Assembly: GCA_025997155.1 (NCBI GenBank)
Contig: BNUF01000101.1
Location: 1-8,027, forward strand
Source: Clostridia bacterium
Lineage (GTDB): Bacteria; Bacillota; Clostridia; Lachnospirales; WQUN01
Direction: 5' to 3'
DNA: 8,027 bases
This document shows, piece by piece, positions 1 through 7,915 of the stretch. The position numbers and the translations under genes were made by a program. The number at the start of each line of letters is the position of its first letter. Within the stretch, counting starts at the first letter, position 1. The notes beneath the pieces are model-generated. The model did no database searches and was not told the origin of the DNA. It saw only the letters and a program-made list of their open reading frames with translations.

Positions 1-1360
1 CGCCGTCGTCCGTGGGGGCGTAGGTGTCCACCTCGGGAAGTCTTAAGGGCAGTTCGCTTTCGGGGATAGCGGCGTACCCGCATTTTTCGCAATGCACAAT
101 CGGAATAGGCTCGCCCCAGTATCTTTGACGCGAAAAAACCCAGTCGCGCAGTTTGTAGTTTACTTTTTCCGCGCCGTATTTATTTTCCTCAAGCCATTCC
201 GTGATTTTAACCTTCGCCTCGGAAACGGACAAACCCGTTAAAAATCCCGAATTAACGAGTACGTCCTCTTCGGAAACGACTTGGGCGATAGGCAAGCCGA
301 ATTTTTTCGCGAAATCCCAGTCGCGTTCGTCGTGGGCGGGAACTGCCATAATAGCCCCCGTGCCGTAACTGATAAGCACATAATCCGATATGAATACAGG
401 GATTTCCTCTTTTGTCGCGGGATTCACGGCAAAAAACCCCTCAAGGCGAACGCCCGTTTTATCCTTGACGAGTTCCGTCCGCTCAAAGTCGGATTTTTTC
501 GCCGCCTCGGCGCGGTACGCCGCCGCCTCGTCCCAGTTTGCTATTTTGTCTCGGTATTTGTCGATAAACGGGTGCTCGGGCGAAATTACCATATAGGTCA
601 CGCCAAAAATAGTATCAGGACGCGTGGTAAAAACCGTCAGCACGTCGTCAACCCCCGACAGGGCGAAATCCATTACCGCGCCCTTTGAACGCCCAATCCA
701 GTTTTTTTGCTGTGTCTTGACTTTTTCGATATAGTCCGTCATATCAAGGTCGTCTATAAGACGCTCGGCGTATGCCGTGATTTTAAGCATCCACTGGCTT
801 TTCACCTTACGCACGACTTCGCTTTGGCAACGCTCACAAACGCCGTTCACAACCTCCTCGTTCGCAAGCCCGACTTTACAGGACGTACACCAGTTTATGG
901 GAATTTCCGCCTTGTACGCCAAACCTTTTTCAAAAAGTTTAAGGAAAATCCATTGCGTCCACTTGTAATATTCGGGGTCGGTGGTGTTTACCTCGCGGCT
1001 CCAGTCAAAGGAGTAGCCGAGAGATTTGAGCTGCGCCTTAAAATGAGCGACGTTATTTTCCGTAACCGTCTTTGGGTGGATTTTGTTAGCGATAGCGTAG
1101 TTCTCCGTCGGAAGCCCGAACGCGTCCCACCCCATCGGAAACAGCACGTTATACCCCTGCATACGTTTTTTTCGCGCAACGATATCAAGCGCGGTGTAGG
1201 GGCGGGCATGCCCCACGTGCAGCCCCTGCCCCGACGGGTACGGAAACTCAATCAGCGCGTAAAATTTCTCGCGGCTTGTGTCCGCCGCCGTCAAAAACGC
1301 GTCCTCGTCTTCCCAGATTTTCTGCCATTTTTTCTCAATAGCCTTTGGTTCGTATTCCAT
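1..1360 (-). CDS. leuS: Leucyl-tRNA synthetase, N-terminal 453 residues (cut by window edge)
   Basis: This cytoplasmic class I aminoacyl-tRNA synthetase charges tRNA-Leu with leucine using ATP. The frame is open from ATG at 1360 to the left edge with no stop, so only the N-terminal part is present. It shows PYPSG (residues 40-44) leading into the HIGH-type motif HVGH (48-51) of the Rossmann catalytic core. The block [16 protein letters not shown] follows at about residues 74-89. A zinc-binding module has C158/C161 and C175/C178. The CP1 editing domain carries TTRPDTIFG (245-253) and [15 protein letters not shown] (333-347), which hydrolyse mischarged tRNA. After it the catalytic core resumes with [11 protein letters not shown] and a second Cys pair (C424/C427). 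The KMSKS loop, anticodon-binding and C-terminal domains would lie beyond the window; bacterial LeuRS is usually about 800-870 residues. The start is supported by AGGAGA five bases upstream. There is no leader or T-box: the preceding small frame stops 12 bp upstream. I translated every codon and saw no frameshift. Confidence 0.97.
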   Translation of the reverse strand, partial: MEYEPKAIEKKWQKIWEDEDAFLTAADTSREKFYALIEFPYPSGQGLHVGHARPYTALDIVARKKRMQGYNVLFPMGWDAFGLPTENYAIANKIHPKTVTENNVAHFKAQLKSLGYSFDWSREVNTTDPEYYKWTQWIFLKLFEKGLAYKAEIPINWCTSCKVGLANEEVVNGVCERCQSEVVRKVKSQWMLKITAYAERLIDDLDMTDYIEKVKTQQKNWIGRSKGAVMDFALSGVDDVLTVFTTRPDTIFGVTYMVISPEHPFIDKYRDKIANWDEAAAYRAEAAKKSDFERTELVKDKTGVRLEGFFAVNPATKEEIPVFISDYVLISYGTGAIMAVPAHDERDWDFAKKFGLPIAQVVSEEDVLVNSGFLTGLSVSEAKVKITEWLEENKYGAEKVNYKLRDWVFSRQRYWGEPIPIVHCEKCGYAAIPESELPLRLPEVDTYAPTDDG

Positions 1361-1365
1361 AACAA

Positions 1366-1371
1366 TCTCCT
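1366..1371 (-). promoter_or_regulatory. Ribosome binding site of leuS
   Basis: AGGAGA lies five bases before the leuS ATG, in the 12-bp gap between the stop of the small upstream frame and leuS. It fixes the leuS start and shows leuS has its own strong initiation site, although it sits directly behind another gene. Confidence 0.85.
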
Positions 1372-1372
1372 A

Positions 1373-1492
1373 TTATCGTTTCTCAATCTGTGAGATAATC
1401 TTTTTAATCAAAGTCAGCGCGTCCTTGTCGTTTCCCTTTTCGAGAAGCATTTCCAAAGAGTACATAACTGCTAATAGTCCTAAATTCTTCAT
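1373..1492 (-). CDS. 39-residue hypothetical microprotein, coupled to the flavodiiron gene
   Basis: I do not recognise this protein. Its ATG (1492-1490) overlaps the TGA of the flavodiiron gene (1491-1489) as ATGA, the classic arrangement for translational coupling. It runs 39 codons to TAA at 1375-1373, and leuS begins 12 bp later. GAGG (1506-1503), inside the end of the upstream gene, could serve as a slightly distant Shine-Dalgarno (10-base spacing). The protein starts MKNLGLLAVMYSLEMLLEKG. It looks like two short helices (about residues 3-18 and 22-38) joined by a GND turn. The first is hydrophobic and Leu/Met-rich; the second is amphipathic and Lys-rich (KK near residue 30, ending QIEKR). 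There is no signal peptide with a cleavage site and no Cys or His metal motif. The early codons are AT-rich compared with its GC-rich neighbours. It fills almost exactly the space between two real genes, which favours a real gene, but 40 open codons could arise by chance. Function unknown. Confidence 0.6.
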   Translation of the reverse strand: MKNLGLLAVMYSLEMLLEKGNDKDALTLIKKIISQIEKR

Positions 1493-4029
1493 TTCGTGGT
1501 GTCCTCAAAAGACTTACCCTCGGTATACGCCTCGATAAATTTCGCCGCCCTTGCCGTGTCGCCGATTAACACCCCGCCGCTGAAACGGTTGTTGACAAAA
1601 TAAGTTTTTTCGTAAAGGTTTTTTGAGTCGTCGCGGATTTCCGCCGATTTGTATTTTTTGGAAGAATCTCCGCCGTTGTCGCCGATTGAGAAGAGGGAAG
1701 TACCTAACCCCGCGAAAGAAATCGCGGGCGTCGTCGGCTCGTACACAACCTTGTCCCCCGCCGCGTTCGCTCCCGCCGCCTTTCCCATTTCAACCGCCTG
1801 CTGCCAGATTCCGTAGTTACGCCCTTGGTACGCCGCGCAATCCCCCGCCGCGTATATATCGGGAACGCTCGTTCTCATATATTCGTCGACGCTAATCGAA
1901 CGCCCCGCGTTCGCCCCCGCCGCTTTAGCAAGCGCGGTATTCGGCGAAATGCCCGTCGAAACGACTACAAGGTCGGCGGGAACAAACGCGCCGTCTTTAA
2001 GCCGCACGCCATCTTCCGTGATTTTCAAAACCAAAGCGTTCGCGAAAACGGCAATCCCCGCCGCCGCCGCCTTTTTCGTGAGAATCGCTCCGCCCGTCCC
2101 GTCAAGAGCGCGGCGCAAGAGCCATTCTCCGCCCTCGATTATGCTTACGTTTTTCTTAGATTTTTTGATTTCCCACGCCGCCTCAAGCCCCAGAACGCCG
2201 CCGCCGATTATCGCGACGTTTTGCGCCTTGTGCAGTCTGTCCCGAACTTTTGACACGTCTGACAGGGAACGAATCGTAAACACGTTTGCCCCGTCCGCGC
2301 CCTCTATTGGCGGCACAAAACATTCCGCACCTGCGGCAAAGATGAGTTTGCTGTATTTCTTAGTTTCGCCCTTGTCGGTCGTGATTTCCTTTTGAGCCGC
2401 GTCAATGCCCGTTACCTCTACCCCAAGCGTCAATGTGATATTATTTTGGGAATACCAGTCGCAAGGTTTAATGTACAAATTGATAGACACAATATCCGAC
2501 AAAATCCCCTTTGTGAGCTGCGGGCGGTTGTACGGCGCGTAATCCTCACGCGATATAATCTCGATTTTCGCGGTGCTGTTGCGTTTGCGGATTGCCTCCG
2601 CCGCCGAAAGCCCCGCCGCCCCGCCGCCGACTATGATAAAAGTTTCGTCGGTGGGTTTTTGCGCGGACGCGTCCTCTTGCGCTATCTCGACAAACTGTTC
2701 TTTTCCCACGCCGCAGACGGGGCATATATCGGGGAAATCCGCACTCTCGACGATTTCTCCGCATATAAGGCATTTGAAACGGCGAAGCGGAGCGTTTTTC
2801 GATACCTCGGGCTTTTTGATTACGATTTCTCCCGCAAGCACGGAATGTCCGAAATTGTAGCCGAATTCATACGCCTCCTGAAGATTGGCCTCGCTCGGCT
2901 TAAACCGAATCCGCAAGCCCTCTCCCAGCACCTGGAATTTAAGCTGTCTAAGTCTTTCGACGATATGCGGCACGCCCTCGCCGCTCCAGCCATACGACCC
3001 GAACGCCGACGCAATCTTCCCGCCGTGAGTTTTCGCGAAAATAGAGGTCGTTAAATCCCAAATCGGTTTAAGAGCCTCTCCGACGATTGTCGGCGTGCCG
3101 AAAAGTATCCCGTCCGCCGCGCCCAAAGACGCGTAAACCTTTGAGATATCCGCCGTCACAAGGTCGTAACTCTCGACGTCGATATCTCCCGCCGCCCTGA
3201 TACCCTCGGTGATTTTTTCTGATAGAGTCCTTGTGTACCCATACGCCGACACATACGGAATCGAAACGAGTTTTTTCTCACGTTTAGGCGCGGGTTCCGC
3301 CCATTTCGCGTAAGTATCCACAATCTCGCGGGGGTTTTTCGTAAGCACGGGACCATGCCCTGGAGCGATTAACTTTATTTGCAAATCCTCGATTTTTTTG
3401 ACGGCGAACAGCACGTCCTTTGTAAAAGGTCCGAAAATGTTGTCAAAGTAGTAACGCAAGGCGCGGAGATAGCCCTCGGGGTTTTCGATTTCCTCGTTCG
3501 TAATCTTCTCGCTGCTGTAATGACTTCCGAACATATCGCAGGTAACAAGCGTCTCGATTTCGGGAACGTAAGTGAACATACTGTCGGGCCAGTGAAGGTT
3601 AGGCACGGCTATAAAGTTAAGCGTATACCCGCCGATTTCGAGTTTGTCGCCCGTTTTGACGGGGACAGCCGAAAAATCCTTGTTCGTAATCTCTTTAAGG
3701 AAGTTGATTGCGCCTGCCGTCCCGATAATTTTTATGGACGGGTTTAACTCCAGCAGTCTTTCCACAGTCCCCGAATGGTCGGGTTCGGTATGGTTCACCA
3801 CGATATAGTCTATGTTTTCGATGCCGACAATTTGTGATACTTCGTTTATATACTCGTCCGCGTATTTCGCCTTGCTCGTCTCAAAAAGCACCGTTTTTTC
3901 AGTTCCGCGTAAAACATACGAATTGTACGTCGTACCGAATTCCGTCTCCATTATTATGTCAAAAACGCGGAGCTCGGGGTCAAGACTGCCCGTCCAGTAA
4001 AAATTCGGCAATAATTGTAAAGGTTTCAT
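1489..4029 (-). CDS. Multidomain flavodiiron protein (FDP core + short-spaced rubredoxin + NADH:rubredoxin oxidoreductase)
   Basis: This is a cytoplasmic NADH-dependent O2 (to water) and/or NO (to N2O) reductase carrying its whole electron chain in one 846-residue chain. Residues 1-250 are the metallo-beta-lactamase-like diiron domain, with a complete ligand set: H80-x-E82-x-D84, H146 (in NLHWPDS), D165 (in TCDMFGSH) and H225 (in APGHG). Residues 254-400 are a flavodoxin domain with the FMN phosphate loop SAYGYT and the GTPT and FGSYGWSGEG loops. Residues 418-446 are a short rubredoxin-like site: C420/C423 and C436/C439, separated by only 12 residues as in the rubrerythrin tail. Residues 463-846 are an FAD/NAD reductase: FAD motif GGGAAG (468-473), PYNRPQLTKG, NAD motif GGGVLG (609-614) followed by acidic E632 (favours NADH), and AAGDCA around D730. 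This order matches the clostridial class F flavodiiron proteins, whose C. difficile member is an NADH:oxygen oxidoreductase. The start is supported by AGGAGG seven bases upstream. O2 versus NO preference cannot be read from sequence. Confidence 0.96.
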   Translation of the reverse strand: MKPLQLLPNFYWTGSLDPELRVFDIIMETEFGTTYNSYVLRGTEKTVLFETSKAKYADEYINEVSQIVGIENIDYIVVNHTEPDHSGTVERLLELNPSIKIIGTAGAINFLKEITNKDFSAVPVKTGDKLEIGGYTLNFIAVPNLHWPDSMFTYVPEIETLVTCDMFGSHYSSEKITNEEIENPEGYLRALRYYFDNIFGPFTKDVLFAVKKIEDLQIKLIAPGHGPVLTKNPREIVDTYAKWAEPAPKREKKLVSIPYVSAYGYTRTLSEKITEGIRAAGDIDVESYDLVTADISKVYASLGAADGILFGTPTIVGEALKPIWDLTTSIFAKTHGGKIASAFGSYGWSGEGVPHIVERLRQLKFQVLGEGLRIRFKPSEANLQEAYEFGYNFGHSVLAGEIVIKKPEVSKNAPLRRFKCLICGEIVESADFPDICPVCGVGKEQFVEIAQEDASAQKPTDETFIIVGGGAAGLSAAEAIRKRNSTAKIEIISREDYAPYNRPQLTKGILSDIVSINLYIKPCDWYSQNNITLTLGVEVTGIDAAQKEITTDKGETKKYSKLIFAAGAECFVPPIEGADGANVFTIRSLSDVSKVRDRLHKAQNVAIIGGGVLGLEAAWEIKKSKKNVSIIEGGEWLLRRALDGTGGAILTKKAAAAGIAVFANALVLKITEDGVRLKDGAFVPADLVVVSTGISPNTALAKAAGANAGRSISVDEYMRTSVPDIYAAGDCAAYQGRNYGIWQQAVEMGKAAGANAAGDKVVYEPTTPAISFAGLGTSLFSIGDNGGDSSKKYKSAEIRDDSKNLYEKTYFVNNRFSGGVLIGDTARAAKFIEAYTEGKSFEDTTK

Positions 4030-4036
4030 AGTTTGT

Positions 4037-4042
4037 CCTCCT
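4037..4042 (-). promoter_or_regulatory. Ribosome binding site of the flavodiiron gene
   Basis: A perfect AGGAGG lies seven bases before the ATG at 4029, inside the 20-bp gap after the kinase stop codon. It fixes the start and predicts strong translation even though the gene probably shares the kinase transcript. Confidence 0.9.
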
Positions 4043-4049
4043 GAATAGG

Positions 4050-7000
4050 TTATATATTGTCAAGCGCGTCAAGCGCGCCCTTGAAATCAAGCATAAGCAG
4101 ACAGTCCGAAACGTCGGAAAAAACACCCGCCGCGCCGCCCAGCCCGTCAAGCAGCAAATACGCCGCTTTCAAATCTTTCGCCTCGACAGATTTTTTAAGA
4201 CTGTCAAAAACCGCCGCGTCCACAGCCGTATCCTCGCGGACGCTCGATATCGCCGCCGTTATACGCATACACAAAGCCGTCAGTTCGTTCTGGAAGCTAC
4301 TGAGATTCTTGAAAATAGTCGGCACGTCGTATTCGTTGCCCGCGTGTTCGAGTTTTCGCGCCATTTCCGAAACATAGCGCGCCCCTATCGACGCGGACGC
4401 GCTCTTGATTGCGTGGACTTGCACAGTAAACTGCCGCAAGCCGTCGTCGTCATTGGGAACGTCCTTAAGAAACGACAATCTCTCCCGAATGTCCTTACAG
4501 AACAGACGGAGCAGGTCCTTGTACTCGTTAATCGAATTACAGCGCAGAATCCTAAGCGCCTGCGCCGTATCGACGCCCTCGATACTGAACTCGCCGCCGA
4601 TTTCCTCCGTCTCTTTGTGTTCATATTCCTCAAGCGGGATACGCCTGCTCGGCGGAATCCACCTGCTTATGGTGTCATACAGTTTTTTCGGCTCTATGGG
4701 TTTAGCTATATAGTCGTTGAACCCGTTTTTTATAAACTCTTCCTTCATTCCGATAATCGCGTTCGCCGTAAGAGCGATTATAATAAGCGCGCTGTATTTT
4801 TCGCCCTGAAAGGAGCGAATCCTTGCGGTCGCCTCGATGCCGTCCATAACGGGCATCATATGGTCCATAAGCACAAGGTCGAAATCGTGGTCCTGAACGA
4901 GAGCCAACGCCTCTTTGCCGCTCATACAGGTATGCACGCTCATTTTATAGGGGGCGAGCAACCCCTCCGCCACCTTGAGGTTAGTCGAAATATCGTCCAC
5001 CACGAGAATTTTAACCTCGGGAGCTGTGAACCGTATTTTGTAGTCGGCGCGGATATTTTCCACGACCACGCCGTTCAGCGCGTTCGCCAAGGGTATCGAA
5101 AACGCGGGCATTATGATATTGCTTATGTCGAAAAACAGCGAATCCCCAAAGGGCATAAGCGCGACAAGCGCGGTAGGGGTCGCTCCGGCGCGTTTGAGCG
5201 TCTTTTCCGCGATTCTTCCCGAAAAGAACGCGAAATCGTACCCGCCGTCCGCAAGCGTCTCCAAAAACTCGTTCTCGGAGGCGGCGCGTCTTGTGGGAAC
5301 GCCCAGACTGCTAAGCGCGTGTTCGATTGAGTCCGCGCATAAGGTTACCTCTTCGTACAGCAAAACTTTTTTTTGCCGCGCGTTCGCGACGACCGCCAGC
5401 GCGTCCGCGTCCGTGACTCTCTGCTTGAGCGTCGCGTGAAAAGTCGAACCGTCGCCGTACTCGCTCGCGGCGGTGACGTCCCCGCCCATAAGGCGGCAAA
5501 GCGCCTGCGTTATCGACAGCCCAAGCCCCGTGCCGACGATATTTTTGTTCCTGCTCTCGTCCACACGCGTAAACTTGTTAAAAAGTTCCCCCATATGCTC
5601 CTGTTTTATGCCTATTCCGCTGTCTATCACGCGGAAGTTAAAAAGAACCGTGTCGTCTTTGACATATTCCGCCGTAATCTCAAGCCGTATAAAGCCCTTT
5701 TCCGTATACTTGCAGGCGTTGCTCAGCAAATTCGTGAGAATCTGCCGCACCCTCACCCCGTCTCCCAAAATATGGTTAGGTATCGCTGGGTCGATATCCA
5801 CAAGGAAGATAATCGGCTTTTCCGCGATACGCACGCGTATAAGGTTTACCACGTCGTTTATCAAAGAGGAGAGAGTATACGGGATTTCGTTTATCTGTAT
5901 CTTGTTCGACTCAATCTTTGAGAAGTCAAGAATGTCGTTTATAATGGACAACAGGTTGTTTCCCGCCGTTTTTATCTCGAGGATATACTCCCCCACGGCG
6001 GGGGCGGAGTTTTCCCGAAGTGCTAGCTCGCTCATTCCGATAATAGCGTTCATCGGCGTGCGTATCTCGTGGCTCATATTCGACAAAAACTCGCTTTTCG
6101 CCCGCGACGACTCCATTGCGGCTTGTGTCTGGAACTCGAGCTCCCGCGTTCTCTCATAAACAATCTGCTCAAGCTTTTTTTCCGCCTGTTTCGTTTTTTG
6201 GAAGAATATTACCAAAAGCACGATAACGCCCAGCATAAGCGTGGACGCGCCGATAAGCCACGGCATACGCGCCTCCACGATTTTTTGGCGGTAGTCGAAA
6301 GTTTTGTGCGTCCAGCGGTTTGAAATCGAATCCGTGTCAACCAGCGGCAGCGATTTTTCGATTATCGAACACAAAACCGATTCGTTTAGGTTAAATCCGA
6401 AAGTTGACATAATCTCGCGCTTAAAGATGAGATTCGCCTTATACCCCGGGTTTTCCCTATAGTTCGTCTCGCTCAAAAGCAAGTTTTGCGTCGCCATCAA
6501 AAGGGTGATTTCCCCGCGTTCAAGCGCCGCGAACGCCGCCCGCGTGTCGGCGTAGGTGGTAATGTTTTCCTGATTCGGAAACCACGCCAAAAACAGCTCG
6601 GCGGAGGAGGTCTCCCGCATAAGCCCTATATGCTCGTAGGTCAGTTCGTTAAAATTTATGTCCCGAAACTCCGTCTTTGAGAGCAGCGCGTAATAATCCT
6701 TCTCATAGTATTTGTTAGTCCACAAGAACCGCCCCTCGCGTCCCTTTGAGCGGACGAGCTGCGCTGTCATAGCTATATCCCCGCGTTCAAGCATATCGAG
6801 AAGTTCCGGCCACGGCGTCAGTTCGTCGGAGGGACGCGAAAAGGTAAGCCCCGTCAGAGAGCCGATTTCGTTCAGAACGTCTAGAGCTATGCCCTGCCAC
6901 TGCTCCTCCCTCTCGTTATAAAAGGAGATAGGGTAGTTGTCGTACTCAAGCCCTACCATTACGGGAGTTTTCCTGTGATTGTCGATATACGCCTTTTCTT

Positions 7001-7880
7001 CGTTGGTAAGATGCGCGAAAAGTTTATGTATCAGATACTCCCCTTCGCCGTCGTTGTAGAGGTCCACCAGATAATGTGTCGCGCCGTTCTTAAGCGCCTT
7101 TTGCACGATACTCACGACGGGAGCTAGCTCGGGGTTTTGCGTCGAGAAGGACATAGGCAGGGACACTAAGGGGTAAAAATCGGACACGTCAATGTTGTCG
7201 TATATATCAAAGGCGGCCTCTCCCATACTCGTGTCAATCAGCGCGTCCGCCCCGCCGCTTTTTAACAGTTCGTAAGCTATGTTATAATCGTCAATGTACA
7301 CGAACTCGTAGGGAACGTCGATTAGCGGAGCGGCCAGACCGATTACGGCGGAGTTGCTTAAGATAGCGTACCTAAGAGGGCGGTAGGACGCTATGCTCGA
7401 AATTTCGCCGCTCCCCGCGATACGCACATAGCGCAGGGGGCGTTCCGCAATCGAGTCGGTCATAAAATAATTCTTGCGGCGTTCTTTCGTGTCGGCGAGT
7501 TCGCCCGTGAAATCAATCGTGTTCTCGTCAAGCCCCGAAAGCAGGGCGTTCCATTCATAGATACGGGGGGTGAAATGTATCCCGAACAAATCCGTAAGCC
7601 ACGCGCAAACAAGCGCGGAAAACCCCCTGATTTGTCCGTTTTCGTCATAAAAGGACTCCGCGTCGTATAACCCGCCGTATGTAAAGAAATCGTATTTTTG
7701 GCGAAGGGACTCGATAGCTTCGATTTCTTGCGCCGTCACTCCGGGTATGACCTTGTAGTATGTAAAGTTGGGGTAGTCCGACGGAACCTTCGGCTGCGCG
7801 TTGCCGTCAATCCCCGCGAAACTCGTGAGGAAAACCAATAACGCCAGCAAAAGGCACGGGATTTTCGATATTTTCATCAT
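4050..7880 (-). CDS. Hybrid sensor histidine kinase with tandem periplasmic flytrap domains, pseudo-receiver, receiver and HPt
   Basis: This is a membrane phosphorelay kinase of 1276 residues with a BvgS/EvgS-like layout. Residues 1-28 look like a Sec signal peptide (K3, K6, hydrophobic core, possible cleavage after GNA). Two SBP_bac_3-type flytrap domains follow at about 62-290 and 303-525; each keeps a Thr/Ser-x-x-Arg-like element (R134; probably R381) that in relatives contacts an amino-acid ligand. A single membrane helix spans about 542-561, then a short coiled-coil linker with no PAS or HAMP domain. HisKA holds phosphoacceptor H604 in SHEIRTPMN. HATPase_c has N721 (NLLSNACKYTEKG), DSGIGI (753-758), FNKF (767-770) and GTGLGL (783-788). 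A degenerate receiver lies at about 836-940. An intact receiver follows at about 955-1076 with D962/D963, phosphoacceptor D1006, T1038 and K1060. The HPt domain has H1156 in HAIKSASASIGA, and a helical tail ends the protein. Start: GGGGAG seven bases before the first of two consecutive Met codons. No response regulator is encoded in this window. The ligand is unknown. Confidence 0.95.
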   Translation of the reverse strand: MMKISKIPCLLLALLVFLTSFAGIDGNAQPKVPSDYPNFTYYKVIPGVTAQEIEAIESLRQKYDFFTYGGLYDAESFYDENGQIRGFSALVCAWLTDLFGIHFTPRIYEWNALLSGLDENTIDFTGELADTKERRKNYFMTDSIAERPLRYVRIAGSGEISSIASYRPLRYAILSNSAVIGLAAPLIDVPYEFVYIDDYNIAYELLKSGGADALIDTSMGEAAFDIYDNIDVSDFYPLVSLPMSFSTQNPELAPVVSIVQKALKNGATHYLVDLYNDGEGEYLIHKLFAHLTNEEKAYIDNHRKTPVMVGLEYDNYPISFYNEREEQWQGIALDVLNEIGSLTGLTFSRPSDELTPWPELLDMLERGDIAMTAQLVRSKGREGRFLWTNKYYEKDYYALLSKTEFRDINFNELTYEHIGLMRETSSAELFLAWFPNQENITTYADTRAAFAALERGEITLLMATQNLLLSETNYRENPGYKANLIFKREIMSTFGFNLNESVLCSIIEKSLPLVDTDSISNRWTHKTFDYRQKIVEARMPWLIGASTLMLGVIVLLVIFFQKTKQAEKKLEQIVYERTRELEFQTQAAMESSRAKSEFLSNMSHEIRTPMNAIIGMSELALRENSAPAVGEYILEIKTAGNNLLSIINDILDFSKIESNKIQINEIPYTLSSLINDVVNLIRVRIAEKPIIFLVDIDPAIPNHILGDGVRVRQILTNLLSNACKYTEKGFIRLEITAEYVKDDTVLFNFRVIDSGIGIKQEHMGELFNKFTRVDESRNKNIVGTGLGLSITQALCRLMGGDVTAASEYGDGSTFHATLKQRVTDADALAVVANARQKKVLLYEEVTLCADSIEHALSSLGVPTRRAASENEFLETLADGGYDFAFFSGRIAEKTLKRAGATPTALVALMPFGDSLFFDISNIIMPAFSIPLANALNGVVVENIRADYKIRFTAPEVKILVVDDISTNLKVAEGLLAPYKMSVHTCMSGKEALALVQDHDFDLVLMDHMMPVMDGIEATARIRSFQGEKYSALIIIALTANAIIGMKEEFIKNGFNDYIAKPIEPKKLYDTISRWIPPSRRIPLEEYEHKETEEIGGEFSIEGVDTAQALRILRCNSINEYKDLLRLFCKDIRERLSFLKDVPNDDDGLRQFTVQVHAIKSASASIGARYVSEMARKLEHAGNEYDVPTIFKNLSSFQNELTALCMRITAAISSVREDTAVDAAVFDSLKKSVEAKDLKAAYLLLDGLGGAAGVFSDVSDCLLMLDFKGALDALDNI

Positions 7881-7887
7881 TTGTTCG

Positions 7888-7893
7888 CTCCCC
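7888..7893 (-). promoter_or_regulatory. Ribosome binding site of the sensor kinase
   Basis: GGGGAG lies seven bases before the ATG at 7880. The second Met codon follows immediately, ten bases from this site, so the first ATG is slightly better placed; the choice changes the protein by one residue only. Confidence 0.75.
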
Positions 7894-7915
7894 GCAAAAC
7901 TGTACCTATAATATT

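Noticed and set aside
1..1360. leuS as a frameshifted or broken gene
   Set aside because: Reading all 453 codons gives a continuous protein with every expected motif in order; it is incomplete only because the window ends.
707..1393. A 228-codon open frame on the plus strand
   Set aside because: It is antisense to leuS, where the HIGH motif, zinc module and editing motifs are all intact on the minus strand.
1361..1488. Possible T-box or other leader upstream of leuS
   Set aside because: Only 12 bp are free between the small frame's stop and leuS. No T-box sequence (UGGNACC-type) or terminator/antiterminator pairing is visible in the 128 bp after the flavodiiron stop.
2643..4029. Flavodiiron core and reductase as two separate genes
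   Set aside because: The frame is continuous through the rubredoxin (2692-2778) into the FAD domain, with no stop and no strong internal start site at the junction. The fused order is a known family architecture.
4030..4049. Terminator or promoter between the kinase and the flavodiiron gene
   Set aside because: The 20-bp gap is filled by the Shine-Dalgarno and has no hairpin or T-run; nothing suggests a transcription break.
4344..5330. A 328-codon open frame on the plus strand
   Set aside because: It lies entirely antisense to the receiver and HPt part of the kinase, where every motif reads on the minus strand. Its product is Arg/His/Val-rich with no recognisable domain, and it has no promoter context; it is a shadow of biased codon use.
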